Shown: in pieces, positions 27,201 to 36,200 of the stretch
Layout of the letters: every line of letters begins with the position of its first letter
Numbering within the stretch: the first letter of the stretch is position 1
Origin: CAZKUN01 sp964555935
GTDB taxonomy: Bacteria; Armatimonadota; Zipacnadia; Zipacnadales; VGFC01
NCBI GenBank assembly: GCA_964555935.1
Contig: CAZKUN010000049.1
Span: 1 to 43,873 of the forward strand
Length of the DNA: 43,873 nucleotides
Direction: 5' to 3'
The notes under the pieces: model-generated
Told to the model about the DNA's origin: nothing
The model's input: the letters and a program-made list of their open reading frames with translations, nothing else
Database searches by the model: none
Position numbers and translations under genes: made by a program

Positions 27201-28997
27201 ATGACAAAGGTGATGACGGCATGTGTGATGCTGGCAGCGTGGTTGCCGGCAGGGGGGCCGGCCGTGGCGCAGGTGTCCGGCGCGGATCGCGTGAGCGTAC
27301 TGGATTTCGGCGCCAAGGGTGACGGCGTCGCGGATGACACGGCCGCGATTCAGAGGGCACTGGACGCCGCGAAAGGCGCGGACGGCACCGCGGAAGGTCG
27401 AACCGTATTCTCGCTGTACTTCCCCAGCGTGCCCGGCGGCTTCTACAAAGTCACCGACTCGCTGCTGATTGACGGCACGCACGGGCTGGTCATCTACGGC
27501 GACGGGGCGCTCACCAAGCGTAACTGGCATGATGAGAACGCCACGATCAGGTGGTACGGCGAGGACTCCAAGCCCGTCTTCTGGGTCAAGGGCGGGACGG
27601 GGCACGCGGAGGTCGCGGCCGGGGAGGAGAGGACGAAGTCGTCCAACCCCAATGTCTGCATCACGATCCGCGACCTGACGATCCAGGGGCATCCGGACCG
27701 GCTGAAGGAGGGCGAACTCCCAGCCGACCTTGCTCTGTCCGGGATCCACTTCGGCCCGCTGGAGGGTCAGTTCAACCCGACTCTCATCCGCCGCGCGAAC
27801 ATTGAGAACGTCCACATCTCCAACTGCCGCTTCGGCATCTGGTCGGGTAATCCGGACGGTCAGAACACCGACCACGCGACCGTTCTGATCACCGGGTGCT
27901 GGATCAGCAACAACGCCCAGGCGGGCATCTGCTGGGGTACGGGCAACGCGATCGTCAACGTGATCTCCTGCGACATCGGCGGCAACGGCTGGGGCGGAAA
28001 GGCCTTCCCCGCGGATGGCTACTCGACCCAGATCGGGGCGAACGTCCATCTGACCTCGGGTTACATGGACATCGTTAGCTACACGAGCGCGGGTACCCCG
28101 ACAGATGCCGACATCTACCAGGGAAGCGGCCGCATATCGATCATCAATGCCTGGTCCGATTGCTTCGGCTACTTCTTCTACCAGGCCAGCGCATCGCAGA
28201 ATCAGGGGGGATACCACAACGGGCAGATCACCGGCGTTCGCCACTTCAATGGTCCCATGACCGAGCAGGACACGCCCCACTCGATGCGCATAACGTGCCC
28301 CGGCATGTTCATCTCCGGTTGCTTGGTGTACGGCAACATCGAGGTGATGTCGGGCTTGAGCGGACGGCCGGTATTTGCCGGGATCAACTTCATCCGGCCG
28401 AACGCAACATACATCGGCACGGGCGTGGACACCCAGCGCAGTCTGACCGTGCTGGGCAACGCGGGCAACAGCGGGCAGATCCTGCTGGGCGGCGCGAACC
28501 CGGGAGTGCCTTTGAAGCACAAGGGCAATGCGACGCCGCAGATTCTCAGCATGGGCGACAACCCCATGCTGTTTCAGGTGCTGGGCGCGTCGGCCACGAG
28601 TACGGGCCTGTCGTTTCACACCCGCACCGATGACGCCAACGGCGGGAATGGTCTGCTGATGAACGGGTACTTCACCGCGACCGGGGTCCAGCCGCTGCAG
28701 ATCGACAAGATGGTCTGGTGGCTGACGGTGGGCGGTTCGCAGGGATTCAGAATACAGGGCTTCGATCCGGCGGGCTCTGCGGACGAGATCCCGCTGGGCT
28801 CCTTCCTCGAATTCGGCGGGCTCAAGGCGGCGCCGCTGAGCGGCTCCCGCAACGAGGTGACCTTCCAGCCTCCGGCGCGAAGCGGGCCTCCATCTTTCAG
28901 CTCGGAAGACTTCTGGCTGGGCAGCATCTACTTCGACACAACCACCAGGAAGCTGCGCGTGAATACAGGCGGCTCGAAGTGGGAGGATCTGAACTGA
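27201..28997 (+). CDS. Secreted beta-helix protein with phage-fibre-like tail
   Basis: 598 residues from the ATG at 27201, which has GGGAGG six bases upstream. A signal peptide ends near GPAVAQ. VSVLDFGAKGDGVADDTAAI is a textbook start of the pectate-lyase-superfamily (PF12708) domain. Beta-helix turns follow, such as ITIRDLTIQGH, VHISNCRFGIWSGN, VLITGCWISNNAQAGI and VNVISCDIGGNGWGG. The last 25 residues (GSIYFDTTTRKLRV, then TGGSKWEDLN) resemble the ends of phage tail-spike and tail-fibre proteins rather than of secreted lyases. Enzymes with this fold cleave or bind polysaccharides. Whether it degrades, modifies or merely binds its target is open. It stands alone on the plus strand. Confidence 0.8.
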   Translation: MTKVMTACVMLAAWLPAGGPAVAQVSGADRVSVLDFGAKGDGVADDTAAIQRALDAAKGADGTAEGRTVFSLYFPSVPGGFYKVTDSLLIDGTHGLVIYGDGALTKRNWHDENATIRWYGEDSKPVFWVKGGTGHAEVAAGEERTKSSNPNVCITIRDLTIQGHPDRLKEGELPADLALSGIHFGPLEGQFNPTLIRRANIENVHISNCRFGIWSGNPDGQNTDHATVLITGCWISNNAQAGICWGTGNAIVNVISCDIGGNGWGGKAFPADGYSTQIGANVHLTSGYMDIVSYTSAGTPTDADIYQGSGRISIINAWSDCFGYFFYQASASQNQGGYHNGQITGVRHFNGPMTEQDTPHSMRITCPGMFISGCLVYGNIEVMSGLSGRPVFAGINFIRPNATYIGTGVDTQRSLTVLGNAGNSGQILLGGANPGVPLKHKGNATPQILSMGDNPMLFQVLGASATSTGLSFHTRTDDANGGNGLLMNGYFTATGVQPLQIDKMVWWLTVGGSQGFRIQGFDPAGSADEIPLGSFLEFGGLKAAPLSGSRNEVTFQPPARSGPPSFSSEDFWLGSIYFDTTTRKLRVNTGGSKWEDLN

Positions 28998-29000
28998 GCA

Positions 29001-29080
29001 ACGGCGTCGAAGCTAGAGCTTCGGCCTACGGCGGCAACGGCGTCGGATCTGGAGATCCGACCTACGAAGGCAAGGGCGGC
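29001..29080. repeat. Two tandem hairpin units with different arms
   Basis: Two units of about 36 bases lie in tandem just after the beta-helix gene. Hairpin one is 29008-29023 (CGAAGCT, AG, AGCTTCG). Hairpin two is 29042-29061 (GTCGGATCT, GG, AGATCCGAC). Both are followed by CCTACG and then a GGCAA-GGC spacer. The spacers are alike and the arms are not. Confidence 0.85.
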
Positions 29081-29143
29081 AGGTGAGGGCGCGGGTCTTA
29101 CGTGATGGGGACCAGACGGTGTATCCGCGCACCCGCTGGATGT

Positions 29144-30352
29144 CTAGCGATGCCGGCCCCGAGCCGCCGCCAGCCGAGCAGTGAGGACGGGCGTTCGCGC
29201 GCCAGCGATCGCAGACCTGTAAAACCCCACGAGTCGCTGCGTGGCTGCGGCGATGTCATGCGTCTCCGCGGACGCGGTGGCGCCCTCGGATAGGCTCCGG
29301 CGCAGACGATGGTCCGTAATTGCCCGGAGCATGGATGTCGCGAACTGGTCCGGCTGTTCCCCCGTCAATATCCCGTTCCGCATGTGCTTCACCAGCCCCT
29401 GAGACCACCCAGTATCAGGGGCGATGACCGGGGTGCCCGCCGACATCGCCTCGATTGCGGAGATCGGATGCACCTCGTGCAACGAGGCGGTCGCGAACAC
29501 GTCCGCGGCGGCGCAGTAGGCCGGGACTTCGTCCGGCGCCACGCGGCCGGTGAAGATCACGTGGGGCGCGATGCCGAGTTGGCGGGACTGCTCTTTCAAT
29601 GCGCCCAACTGCTCGCCATCGCCGACCATCACCAGGCGAGCCGCAGGCGCGGTCTTGACCACAGTAGCCATCGCTCTCACCAGCACGTCGACCCGTTTCT
29701 CTGGAGCCAGGCGACCGACGAAGAGCACGATCGGCTGATCCTCCAGCAGGCCCATCCGCCGGCGGGGCACATGTCCCGAAGCCTCTCGGAACGCGCGGGT
29801 GTCCGTACCGTTTGGCGTCACGACCACCGGCGTGTCAATCCCGAGCGCCTCCAGCTCAGTCTTGCGCGCTTCGCCCGGAGTCATGACCAAGTCCACCCGA
29901 CTGCAGTAGGCCACCAGCTTGCGCCGGATCAGGCGCTCGACGGTGCCTCGATGGAAGGGCACGCAGCGCCCGTGCTTCTCATACTGCGTGTGGATGGTCG
30001 TCACAACGGGCACTCCGGCGCGCCGGCCGTAGTTCAGCCCCCAGCGCCCGAGCCACCACGGATGGTGCGTGTGTACGATGTCGAAGTCGACCTCGCGGAG
30101 TGCCTTCGCCGGCCCTCGCGAGAAGGGCAGAGCGATCCGGTAATCGTCCGGACCGGGACACGCCACCGAGGCATACCTATGCACGCGACTCCCGTCGGCA
30201 CCCACTGGGACGCTTGGCGCGAATAGGTGAACCTCGTGGCCTTGGGTCTCGAGCGCCCGATGGAACGCGTGGATCGACGTGGCCACTCCGTTGGTGGTCG
30301 GCAGGTACGCGTTCGTGAACGTCGCTATCCGCAAAGGCCTGATGGTCTCCAT
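29144..30352 (-). CDS. GT4-family glycosyltransferase
   Basis: 402 residues from the ATG at 30352 with AGGAG ten bases upstream. The N-terminal Rossmann domain has RIATFTNAYLPTTNGVATS, the acceptor-side glycine loop, and DIVHTHHPWWLG. The C-terminal domain has ILFVGRLAPEKR-type residues (LFVGRLAPEKR, 210-220), VMVGDGEQ and the EX7E motif E293 to E301 (EVHPISAIE) used to hold the nucleotide sugar. This is a complete retaining GT4 enzyme of the kind that adds sugars to lipids or nascent polysaccharide on the cytoplasmic side. The closest look-alikes in my knowledge are diacylglycerol- and phosphatidylinositol-mannosyltransferase-type enzymes. It stands alone and is the only biosynthetic sugar enzyme in the window. 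Confidence 0.92.
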   Translation of the reverse strand: METIRPLRIATFTNAYLPTTNGVATSIHAFHRALETQGHEVHLFAPSVPVGADGSRVHRYASVACPGPDDYRIALPFSRGPAKALREVDFDIVHTHHPWWLGRWGLNYGRRAGVPVVTTIHTQYEKHGRCVPFHRGTVERLIRRKLVAYCSRVDLVMTPGEARKTELEALGIDTPVVVTPNGTDTRAFREASGHVPRRRMGLLEDQPIVLFVGRLAPEKRVDVLVRAMATVVKTAPAARLVMVGDGEQLGALKEQSRQLGIAPHVIFTGRVAPDEVPAYCAAADVFATASLHEVHPISAIEAMSAGTPVIAPDTGWSQGLVKHMRNGILTGEQPDQFATSMLRAITDHRLRRSLSEGATASAETHDIAAATQRLVGFYRSAIAGARTPVLTARLAAARGRHR

Positions 30353-30384
30353 GGCGCGATCACTCCTAGCGCTTCTTTGCCAAG

Positions 30385-30390
30385 AGTATA
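30385..30390 (-). promoter_or_regulatory. Possible -10 box for the glycosyltransferase
   Basis: TATACT on the minus strand lies about 32 bases before the ATG at 30352. No good -35 hexamer is found at the expected distance, so this is weak. Confidence 0.25.
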
Positions 30391-30591
30391 GCCACGCGCG
30401 ATACGGGCGCGGTGCGTCGCGGTGCCCAGTTGACGCGGAGCAATGGTCCCGATTCTATAGGGCCTAGAGGCTTCGGGGGGACGGCGAACGGCATCGCGGC
30501 TAGACTCACATTCCAGGAATTGCGCGGTGTTCCCGGCGAGGCGCCGGTGAGAAACAGTCCTCGCCCCCATCGCCGCGCGCTCTCATATACC

Positions 30592-30686
30592 CAACCCCTG
30601 TAAGAGGGGCTTCAGCCCCGACGTCGTAGACGCCGGCATCGGCAGAGGCAGCGGCGTCGGGGCTGAAGCCCCTCTTACAGGGGTTG
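30592..30686. repeat. Perfect 31-bp inverted repeat, each arm itself a hairpin
   Basis: Bases 30592-30622 and 30656-30686 are exact reverse complements. Each arm contains GGGGCT-TC-AGCCCC. The arm matches the inner arm of the 2378-2600 element closely, except that its stem pair T-A is replaced by C-G. Both keep a conserved flank ending in CCGAC. The spacer holds a small GCCG/CGGC stem. Confidence 0.92.
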
Positions 30687-30751
30687 ACGGCAAGCGGGCA
30701 TGGGTGGTTGGGGATGAAACCGACGGCGGGACGCGGGGAGATTGGACTGGG

Positions 30752-32887
30752 CTATAGGAACCAGACGGTGTATCGACGCACCCATTCGCCGGCGTAGATG
30801 CCGGCAAGACTCCACGCGCCGACCGAGATGAAATGCCCGAGCGTGAAGGCCATGAACCCACGCGCCACGCGCCGGTAGGTGCCGATGCCGCCGACGCGGA
30901 GCGTGATGGCCTTGACGCCCCAAAGCAGTAGCGCCGGGAACCACATGAAGGCCCCCTCGTGGCAGAAGGCAAGGGCATAGCCACCGGGATGGAACGGGAA
31001 CTTGACCCAGGCGCGTCGGCCGAGGATCATCCCCAGCGCCAGCACCGCCCCGGCGATCGTGTAAGCCATCTTCTGCACGTTGGGCGGCGTCGGCATGTCG
31101 ATCCAACCCGAGACGGCGATGTACTGGCGCAGGACCTCCTGGGTCATCTGTCCGCCCTGGATGCCTCCCGCGCTGGACAGCACCAGCCCGCCGTATTCGT
31201 AGAACGTCGTTAGGTTGATGAGGAAGGCGGCGATGATGCCGAAGACGAGCGCGCCGATGACGACTTTGGCGATGGTCCGCCGGTCGAATCCGAGCCGATT
31301 GGCCGCGACGTGAGCCTCCTGCCCGAAGCCGGTGATCGCCTGGTTCACGCTGCGCTGGAGCCATGAGAACATGGTGAGTAGCGTGAGTGATTGCATGTTG
31401 CCCGCGGAGACTAACGGGCCGCTGCCCAGGAAGTTGATCATGAACTGGCGCTGCTGGTAGAGCGGATATCCCCAGACGATGGGGAAACCCATCTCCGCGC
31501 GGTTGCGGCAGTAGACGATCAGCACCAGGAGCATAATGCCGAAGTACATCAGCGAAACCCACCAGACGACGCCGAACGCGATGGGCATGCCGATGACAAC
31601 GGCGATGCCGACCAGCGCGCCGATGAGCGTCGTGCGCGAACTGAGCGGCTCGGCTGAATCGTCCGGACCGCGCTTGCCCGAGACCGCCTTGCGCGCCGTC
31701 TGCGCCAATCGCCCGCGCGCCTGGTAGATGAAGTAGATCCCGAGCAAGATGAAAGCGCCCATCGCCTGGTGCGTGATGAAGGGGAACCCGGCGGGGCTGT
31801 AACCGCCGATCTTCGCCAGAGGCCTGACGAACCAGCCCGCCAAGGTCGAGAACCATATCGAGAAGAGCACGTCAGACGGGACCAAGTAACCGAGACCGAG
31901 GATCTCGGGCTTGTAGTAGATGGCGAGCCCGCGCATCTCGTCCCACGGAGACTCGGTGAAGAAGCCGCCGAGCGGGAAGCTGATGCCGAGCGCGGGGACG
32001 GCGGGATTGAAGACGTGGAGCGCGTTGAGGCCGTTGTAGACGACCGCCAGCAGGAGCCCTGTCCAGACGATGGGATCGCGGAAGAAGCTGATGCCGGAGA
32101 CCAGCCCGCTCTCAGAACTGATCATCTCGACGGCCAGGTTGCTGACGGGGAACGTCAGCCGCTCGTCGTCCTCCCACGTCCGGCGGAACAGCGTCACCAA
32201 GCAGAATGCGGCGACGAAGTAGGCGATGAGATAGCCGCTCCAGAGNNNNNNNNNNCAGAGCAGGAAAGGCGTCCTCCAGTGCTGCCAGGGGACGAGCGAC
32301 GGGCTTGAGAAGAGCTTGCCGATGAAGGGCACGTCGCCCCAACCGGCGCCGGCGGAACCGACGTCGTCGCCCTCCCAGAAGATGCGGGCGACCTCGGGGT
32401 CAGTGGGTGCCCACTGGGTGGGTATGTGAGTAGACATCTCGGTGATGTGGTCGGTGGGTGTCCCGAAATACTGGGGGACCATCAGGCATGGCATGACCTG
32501 ACGAAAGAGCCCGACGCCGGGCATGGCGGCGGTTATTGCGAGGAACACGAACACGACGAGGATCTCGCCGCGCGAGAGCGTGAGCTTCCGGCAGAGACGG
32601 CCGATGGCCACGAGACGACCGTTGCGCTCGCAGGCGGCGGCGAGCTTCATGAGGATCCCGCCCGCGCCGACCAGAAGCAATGCGCCGAGTATCGAGGCGA
32701 TGGGAGGCGTGCTCTCCGAGACCTGGCACGTCAGCGTCACCAACTCGGTCTGGCGCGACCACGCGCCGACCAACAGGGCGAGCACGACCGCCACGAGCAG
32801 CGCTCGGACGGTGGCGAGGGCGAGGGAGGGACGCTCGGATTCGGCGATCTCGGGCGCCTCGGTACGGGAGGCGACATCGTGACTCAT
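30752..32887 (-). CDS. Large polytopic permease, DUF6785/DUF6784-like
   Basis: 711 residues from the ATG at 32887, counting a ten-N gap; a GTG at 32944 in frame would add 19 residues. There are about 14 hydrophobic segments, among them ATVRALLVAVVLALLVG, SILGALLLVGAGGILM, ILVVFVFLAITAAMPG, GYLIAYFVAAFCLV, TLIGALVGIAVVIG and VVIGALVFGIIAAFLI. The loop SWLQRSVNQAITGFGQEAHV and the overall plan match the large uncharacterised permeases annotated as DUF6785/DUF6784, which recall oligopeptide (OPT) transporters. No substrate is known for this group. It is the only transporter in the window and is surrounded by glycan enzymes, so import of their products is an attractive guess. A 31-residue membrane peptide is encoded just upstream on the same strand. 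Confidence 0.8.
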   Translation of the reverse strand: MSHDVASRTEAPEIAESERPSLALATVRALLVAVVLALLVGAWSRQTELVTLTCQVSESTPPIASILGALLLVGAGGILMKLAAACERNGRLVAIGRLCRKLTLSRGEILVVFVFLAITAAMPGVGLFRQVMPCLMVPQYFGTPTDHITEMSTHIPTQWAPTDPEVARIFWEGDDVGSAGAGWGDVPFIGKLFSSPSLVPWQHWRTPFLLXXXXLWSGYLIAYFVAAFCLVTLFRRTWEDDERLTFPVSNLAVEMISSESGLVSGISFFRDPIVWTGLLLAVVYNGLNALHVFNPAVPALGISFPLGGFFTESPWDEMRGLAIYYKPEILGLGYLVPSDVLFSIWFSTLAGWFVRPLAKIGGYSPAGFPFITHQAMGAFILLGIYFIYQARGRLAQTARKAVSGKRGPDDSAEPLSSRTTLIGALVGIAVVIGMPIAFGVVWWVSLMYFGIMLLVLIVYCRNRAEMGFPIVWGYPLYQQRQFMINFLGSGPLVSAGNMQSLTLLTMFSWLQRSVNQAITGFGQEAHVAANRLGFDRRTIAKVVIGALVFGIIAAFLINLTTFYEYGGLVLSSAGGIQGGQMTQEVLRQYIAVSGWIDMPTPPNVQKMAYTIAGAVLALGMILGRRAWVKFPFHPGGYALAFCHEGAFMWFPALLLWGVKAITLRVGGIGTYRRVARGFMAFTLGHFISVGAWSLAGIYAGEWVRRYTVWFL
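32246..32255. other. Ten-N assembly gap within the permease gene
   Basis: The frame is the same on both sides, so the missing length is ten bases or differs from ten by a multiple of three. Confidence 0.95.
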
Positions 32888-32949
32888 GGGCGGGTGATTC
32901 CGGGCGAGGGTAGGGATGGCCTTCTTGGGAGGACCGGTGGGCACTGAGT

Positions 32950-32971
32950 CGACGGGGCGGGAGCCCCGTCG
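32950..32971. repeat. Short hairpin with CTACGCGG tail
   Basis: Nine-base arms CGACGGGGC and GCCCCGTCG with loop GGGA, followed by CTACGCGG. It lies between the small membrane peptide gene and the permease gene. The same tail follows the hairpin at 26659-26679. Confidence 0.85.
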
Positions 32972-33016
32972 CTACGCGGAGGCGGCTGATGGTTGGGAGA
33001 GCATGGGCAAGGATGC

Positions 33017-33112
33017 TCAGAAACTGGCGAGGACGAGGCTGTTCCCGACGACCGCGCTCAGGACCAGGACCGAGTAGACTGCGGCAGCAATCGCGTATCT
33101 TGTGATATTCAT
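33017..33112 (-). CDS. 31-residue single-span membrane peptide
   Basis: The ATG at 33112 has a perfect AGGAGG with five bases of spacing. The product begins MNITRYAIAAAVYSVLV and ends VGNSLVLASF, with one continuous hydrophobic stretch (residues about 6-29) after a short N-terminus carrying one Arg. The length and the strong ribosome site fit the small membrane proteins known to associate with larger transporters or enzymes. It lies 129 bases upstream of the large permease gene on the same strand, with a hairpin repeat between them. It could be a regulatory or accessory subunit of the permease. I know of no homologue. A shortened signal peptide remnant is the alternative. Confidence 0.6.
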   Translation of the reverse strand: MNITRYAIAAAVYSVLVLSAVVGNSLVLASF

Positions 33113-33199
33113 GGTTGCCTCCTAATAGCTTCCTGCCCCGGACGCGCGACGGCGAAGTAGCCGCTGTGAAACGGACCTGCAAACTCTCGCGAGATGCGA

Positions 33200-33222
33200 G
33201 CCCCACGGAGGATGGGCGGGGC
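33200..33222. promoter_or_regulatory. GCCCCAC hairpin upstream of the 33279 operon
   Basis: GCCCC with an A-C mismatch and one more pair closes against GGCGGGGC. The design is the same as at 24930-24951. It lies 56 bases before the ATG of the 1488-residue protein, so it could be a leader structure, or a terminator for something reading in. Confidence 0.35.
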
Positions 33223-33278
33223 GGGAAGGCAAACTGACACAGTGATGCTCGAATGAGCCTTTGGGAGGACGATGACTG

Positions 33279-36200
33279 ATGACACGACTACTGGCGACTG
33301 CTCTGATTGGCGGTCTATTGATGGCGGGTGGGGCGGGGATTGCGCAACCAGCAGACGGGTTGATCGGGCATTGGGGCTTCGACGAGGGGCGGGGTGACCT
33401 GACGGGCGACAGCTCTGGTGAGGCGAATGATGCCGACGTCTGGGGCGCGGAGTGGGTGAAGGGCGATTTCGGCACGGCTCTGCACTTCACGGGCTCGGAC
33501 TCGTACGTGTCGGTGCCGAGCGCGGAGGGCTTGGATGGCTCGGATGAACTGAGCGTGGAGGCGTGGGTGATGTGGGAGGGCGTGGGACGGTATCCGAACA
33601 TCATCAGCGGCGGACGGTGGAGCCCGGGCGGGTTCCTGGTGTTCGTGGTCGACGACACGTGCGCTTTCCGGATGGGGAATCCCGAGCGAGGCGCGTCGGA
33701 TCCGCGGGGAGGTTGGTCTGAGATATCCGCGCCGCTCGTGAACAAGATCGAACTGGGCCGGTGGTACCATCTGGCTGCCACGTTCAGCCGGCCGACCATC
33801 ACGACGTACGTGGATGGCAAGCAAGTCGGCTCGGCCCAGTGGGACTACCCCGTCGGCTTCGCCGGCGAGCTGTTGTTTGGGAAATGGGGGGGAGGGGAGT
33901 CTCACGAGGGCCTGATCGATGAGGTGAGGATCCACAATCGCGCTTTGACCGCGGATGAGGTCGAGGGCGCGTGCCTGGCGGAGATGCCACGGCGGGAAAG
34001 CCCGGTGGCGTATGAGGTGATTCCGGTGACGGATCAGCGCGGCCCGGTGGTAGCGACGGTGGAGACGGAGTTCGTCAGGCTGGAGATCGATGACAGGGCG
34101 CGATGCGTGGCGCTGATCGACAAGCGGGACGGAGTGGACAGACTGGGGAGGCCCGTGCCGCTGGCATCGCTGCGCGCGGGCGGGAAGACGCTTAGGCGGA
34201 CGAAATGCACGGCCGACGGGAACGATTTGCGCGTGGAGTTTGGGAACTCGCAGGCGGAGGTGGTGATCCGGCTCGTGCCGATGGATCGGTACGTTGTGTT
34301 CGAGGTGGTGTCTGTGGAGGGTGAGGAGCTGGAGGAGCTGACATTCCTGACGCTGCAGCCGGAATCGGCCAAGTTCCATAACACGATGTCGGGGTTTGCC
34401 GGTGACGACGACTTCGGCACGTGCGTTCGGGCGCTGAATCTGCAGACGAACGTGACCGTGCGGGGCAATCCGCTGGTGATTCGGGCGATGGCGTATGAGC
34501 AGCACGGATTCGCGGGAGCGAAGGCGGCGCTCGTTGCGGGGCCCACGGATGGGCTGATCGGCGCGCTTCAGGAAATGGTGAACGAGCAGGGCACGCCAGT
34601 GTCTGACCGGGGCGGCCCGTGGGCGATGGAATCGGAGGCGACCCGGGGATCCTACCTCTTCTCATACGTCTCGGAGGACAACGTGGAGGCGTGGATCGAC
34701 CTGGCGAAACGAGGCGGATTCACGACCATCCATTTCAGCGGATGGTCGCAGACGCTGGGGCATTACGAGCCTCGGGCGAGCGTGTTCCCGAATGGTCTGG
34801 CGGGCATGAAGGAGGCGGTCCGGAAGATCCACGCGGCGGGGCTGAAGGCGGGGATGCACACGCTGACGGGCTGCATCGCAACGAATGACTCGTGGGTGAC
34901 GCCGGTGCCACACCCCGACCTCGCTCCGGATGCGAACTACACGCTGGCGGAGGCCATGGACGCGGAGTCGAAGACGATTCTCACCGAGGAGCAGCCGGGG
35001 CGGCATGATGTTATATGGAGCTACTCGGGCGGGGGGAACGTGATCCGGATAGGCGATGAGTTGATCCACTACGCGGCGATATCCGACCAGGAGCCGTTCG
35101 GCTTCACGGACTGCACCCGCGGGGCGTTTGGGACGACCGTCAGCGCGCACGAGGCGGGGGCGGCGGCGGATCACCTGAGGCAGCGCTACCTCGCGTTCTA
35201 CCCCGAGGATGGATCGGAGTTGCTGGGTGAGGTCGCGGACGCCATCGCTAAGGTCTACAACGAGTGCGAGATGGACCAGATCTACATGGATGGTGCGGAG
35301 GGGATGGGGACGTGGCATGGGGTGCAGACGATGCGGAACGCGATCTATGAGCGACTGGAGCGCCCGGCGATCGTGGAGGCGAGCGAGTGGGGCCACTGGA
35401 GCTGGTACTATCACTCGCGCGTGGGGGCATGGGATCACCCGAAGTGGGGGCTGAAGCAGTTCGCCGACATGCACTGCGGCGACATCCCGACATACCGCCA
35501 GGGCGGCCTCGTTCAGGCGCAGCTTGGGTGGTGGGTCATCAACGGTCCGAGCGGATTCAGCCCGGCTGAGAAACCGGATGAGATCGAGTATTTCGCGGCA
35601 AAGGTCCTGGCGAACGACGTGCCCATGTCGATCCAAGGCATCGGCGCCGTCGGTCGACCCGCCAACGCGCGGATGAGCGAATACTTGACGACGGTTGGTC
35701 AGTACGAGCGGCTGCGGCTGGCGAGGTATTTCTCACCGGAGATGCTGGACACGGTCCGCGAGCCGGGAGATGACTTCCGGTTGCGGCAGGCCGACGACGG
35801 CGAATGGGAGTTCGTGCCGACCGAGTACCTCGAGCACAAGGTGACGGATCGCGCGGACGGCTCGGATGCGTGGACTGTTAGCAATTCGCACGCCGAGCAA
35901 CCGGCGAAGGTGAGGATTGAGGCGCTTTGGTCGGCCCAGGATTACGATAGCGATGGCGCGATCGTGATGAGTGAATTCGAGAGTGTGGATGAGCTGCCGG
36001 TCCGCGCCAATGCGGGCGGCGTGACGCAATCGATTGAGCGCGTGACAGATGACGTGAAGGCAGGAGGCGCGAGCCTAAAGTTCAGCGCGACCAACGCGAA
36101 CGGCGAGCGTCGGGGCGCGTGGGCGAAGGCGGGGCGGAAGTTCCTGCCGCACATCAACTTGGGCCAGCGAGACGCCATGGGCGTGTGGATCAAAGGCGAC

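Larger units (their letters stand above)
30353..30751. other. 399-bp intergenic region with a hairpin pair
   Basis: No gene is seen. The 31-bp inverted repeat at 30592-30686 occupies its right part. Upstream of the glycosyltransferase a TATACT box on the minus strand is the only promoter-like signal. Confidence 0.6.

Noticed and set aside
27135..28619. 494-codon minus-strand frame opposite the beta-helix gene
   Set aside because: No motif or start signal; the sense strand encodes a clear PF12708-type protein.
29001..29080. Possible CRISPR-like array
   Set aside because: There are only two units, the palindromic part varies while the spacer is constant, and no cas genes are near.
33122..33820. 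232-codon minus-strand frame opposite the LamG start
   Set aside because: It is antisense to a strong LamG domain and has low-complexity Ser/Pro/Arg composition.
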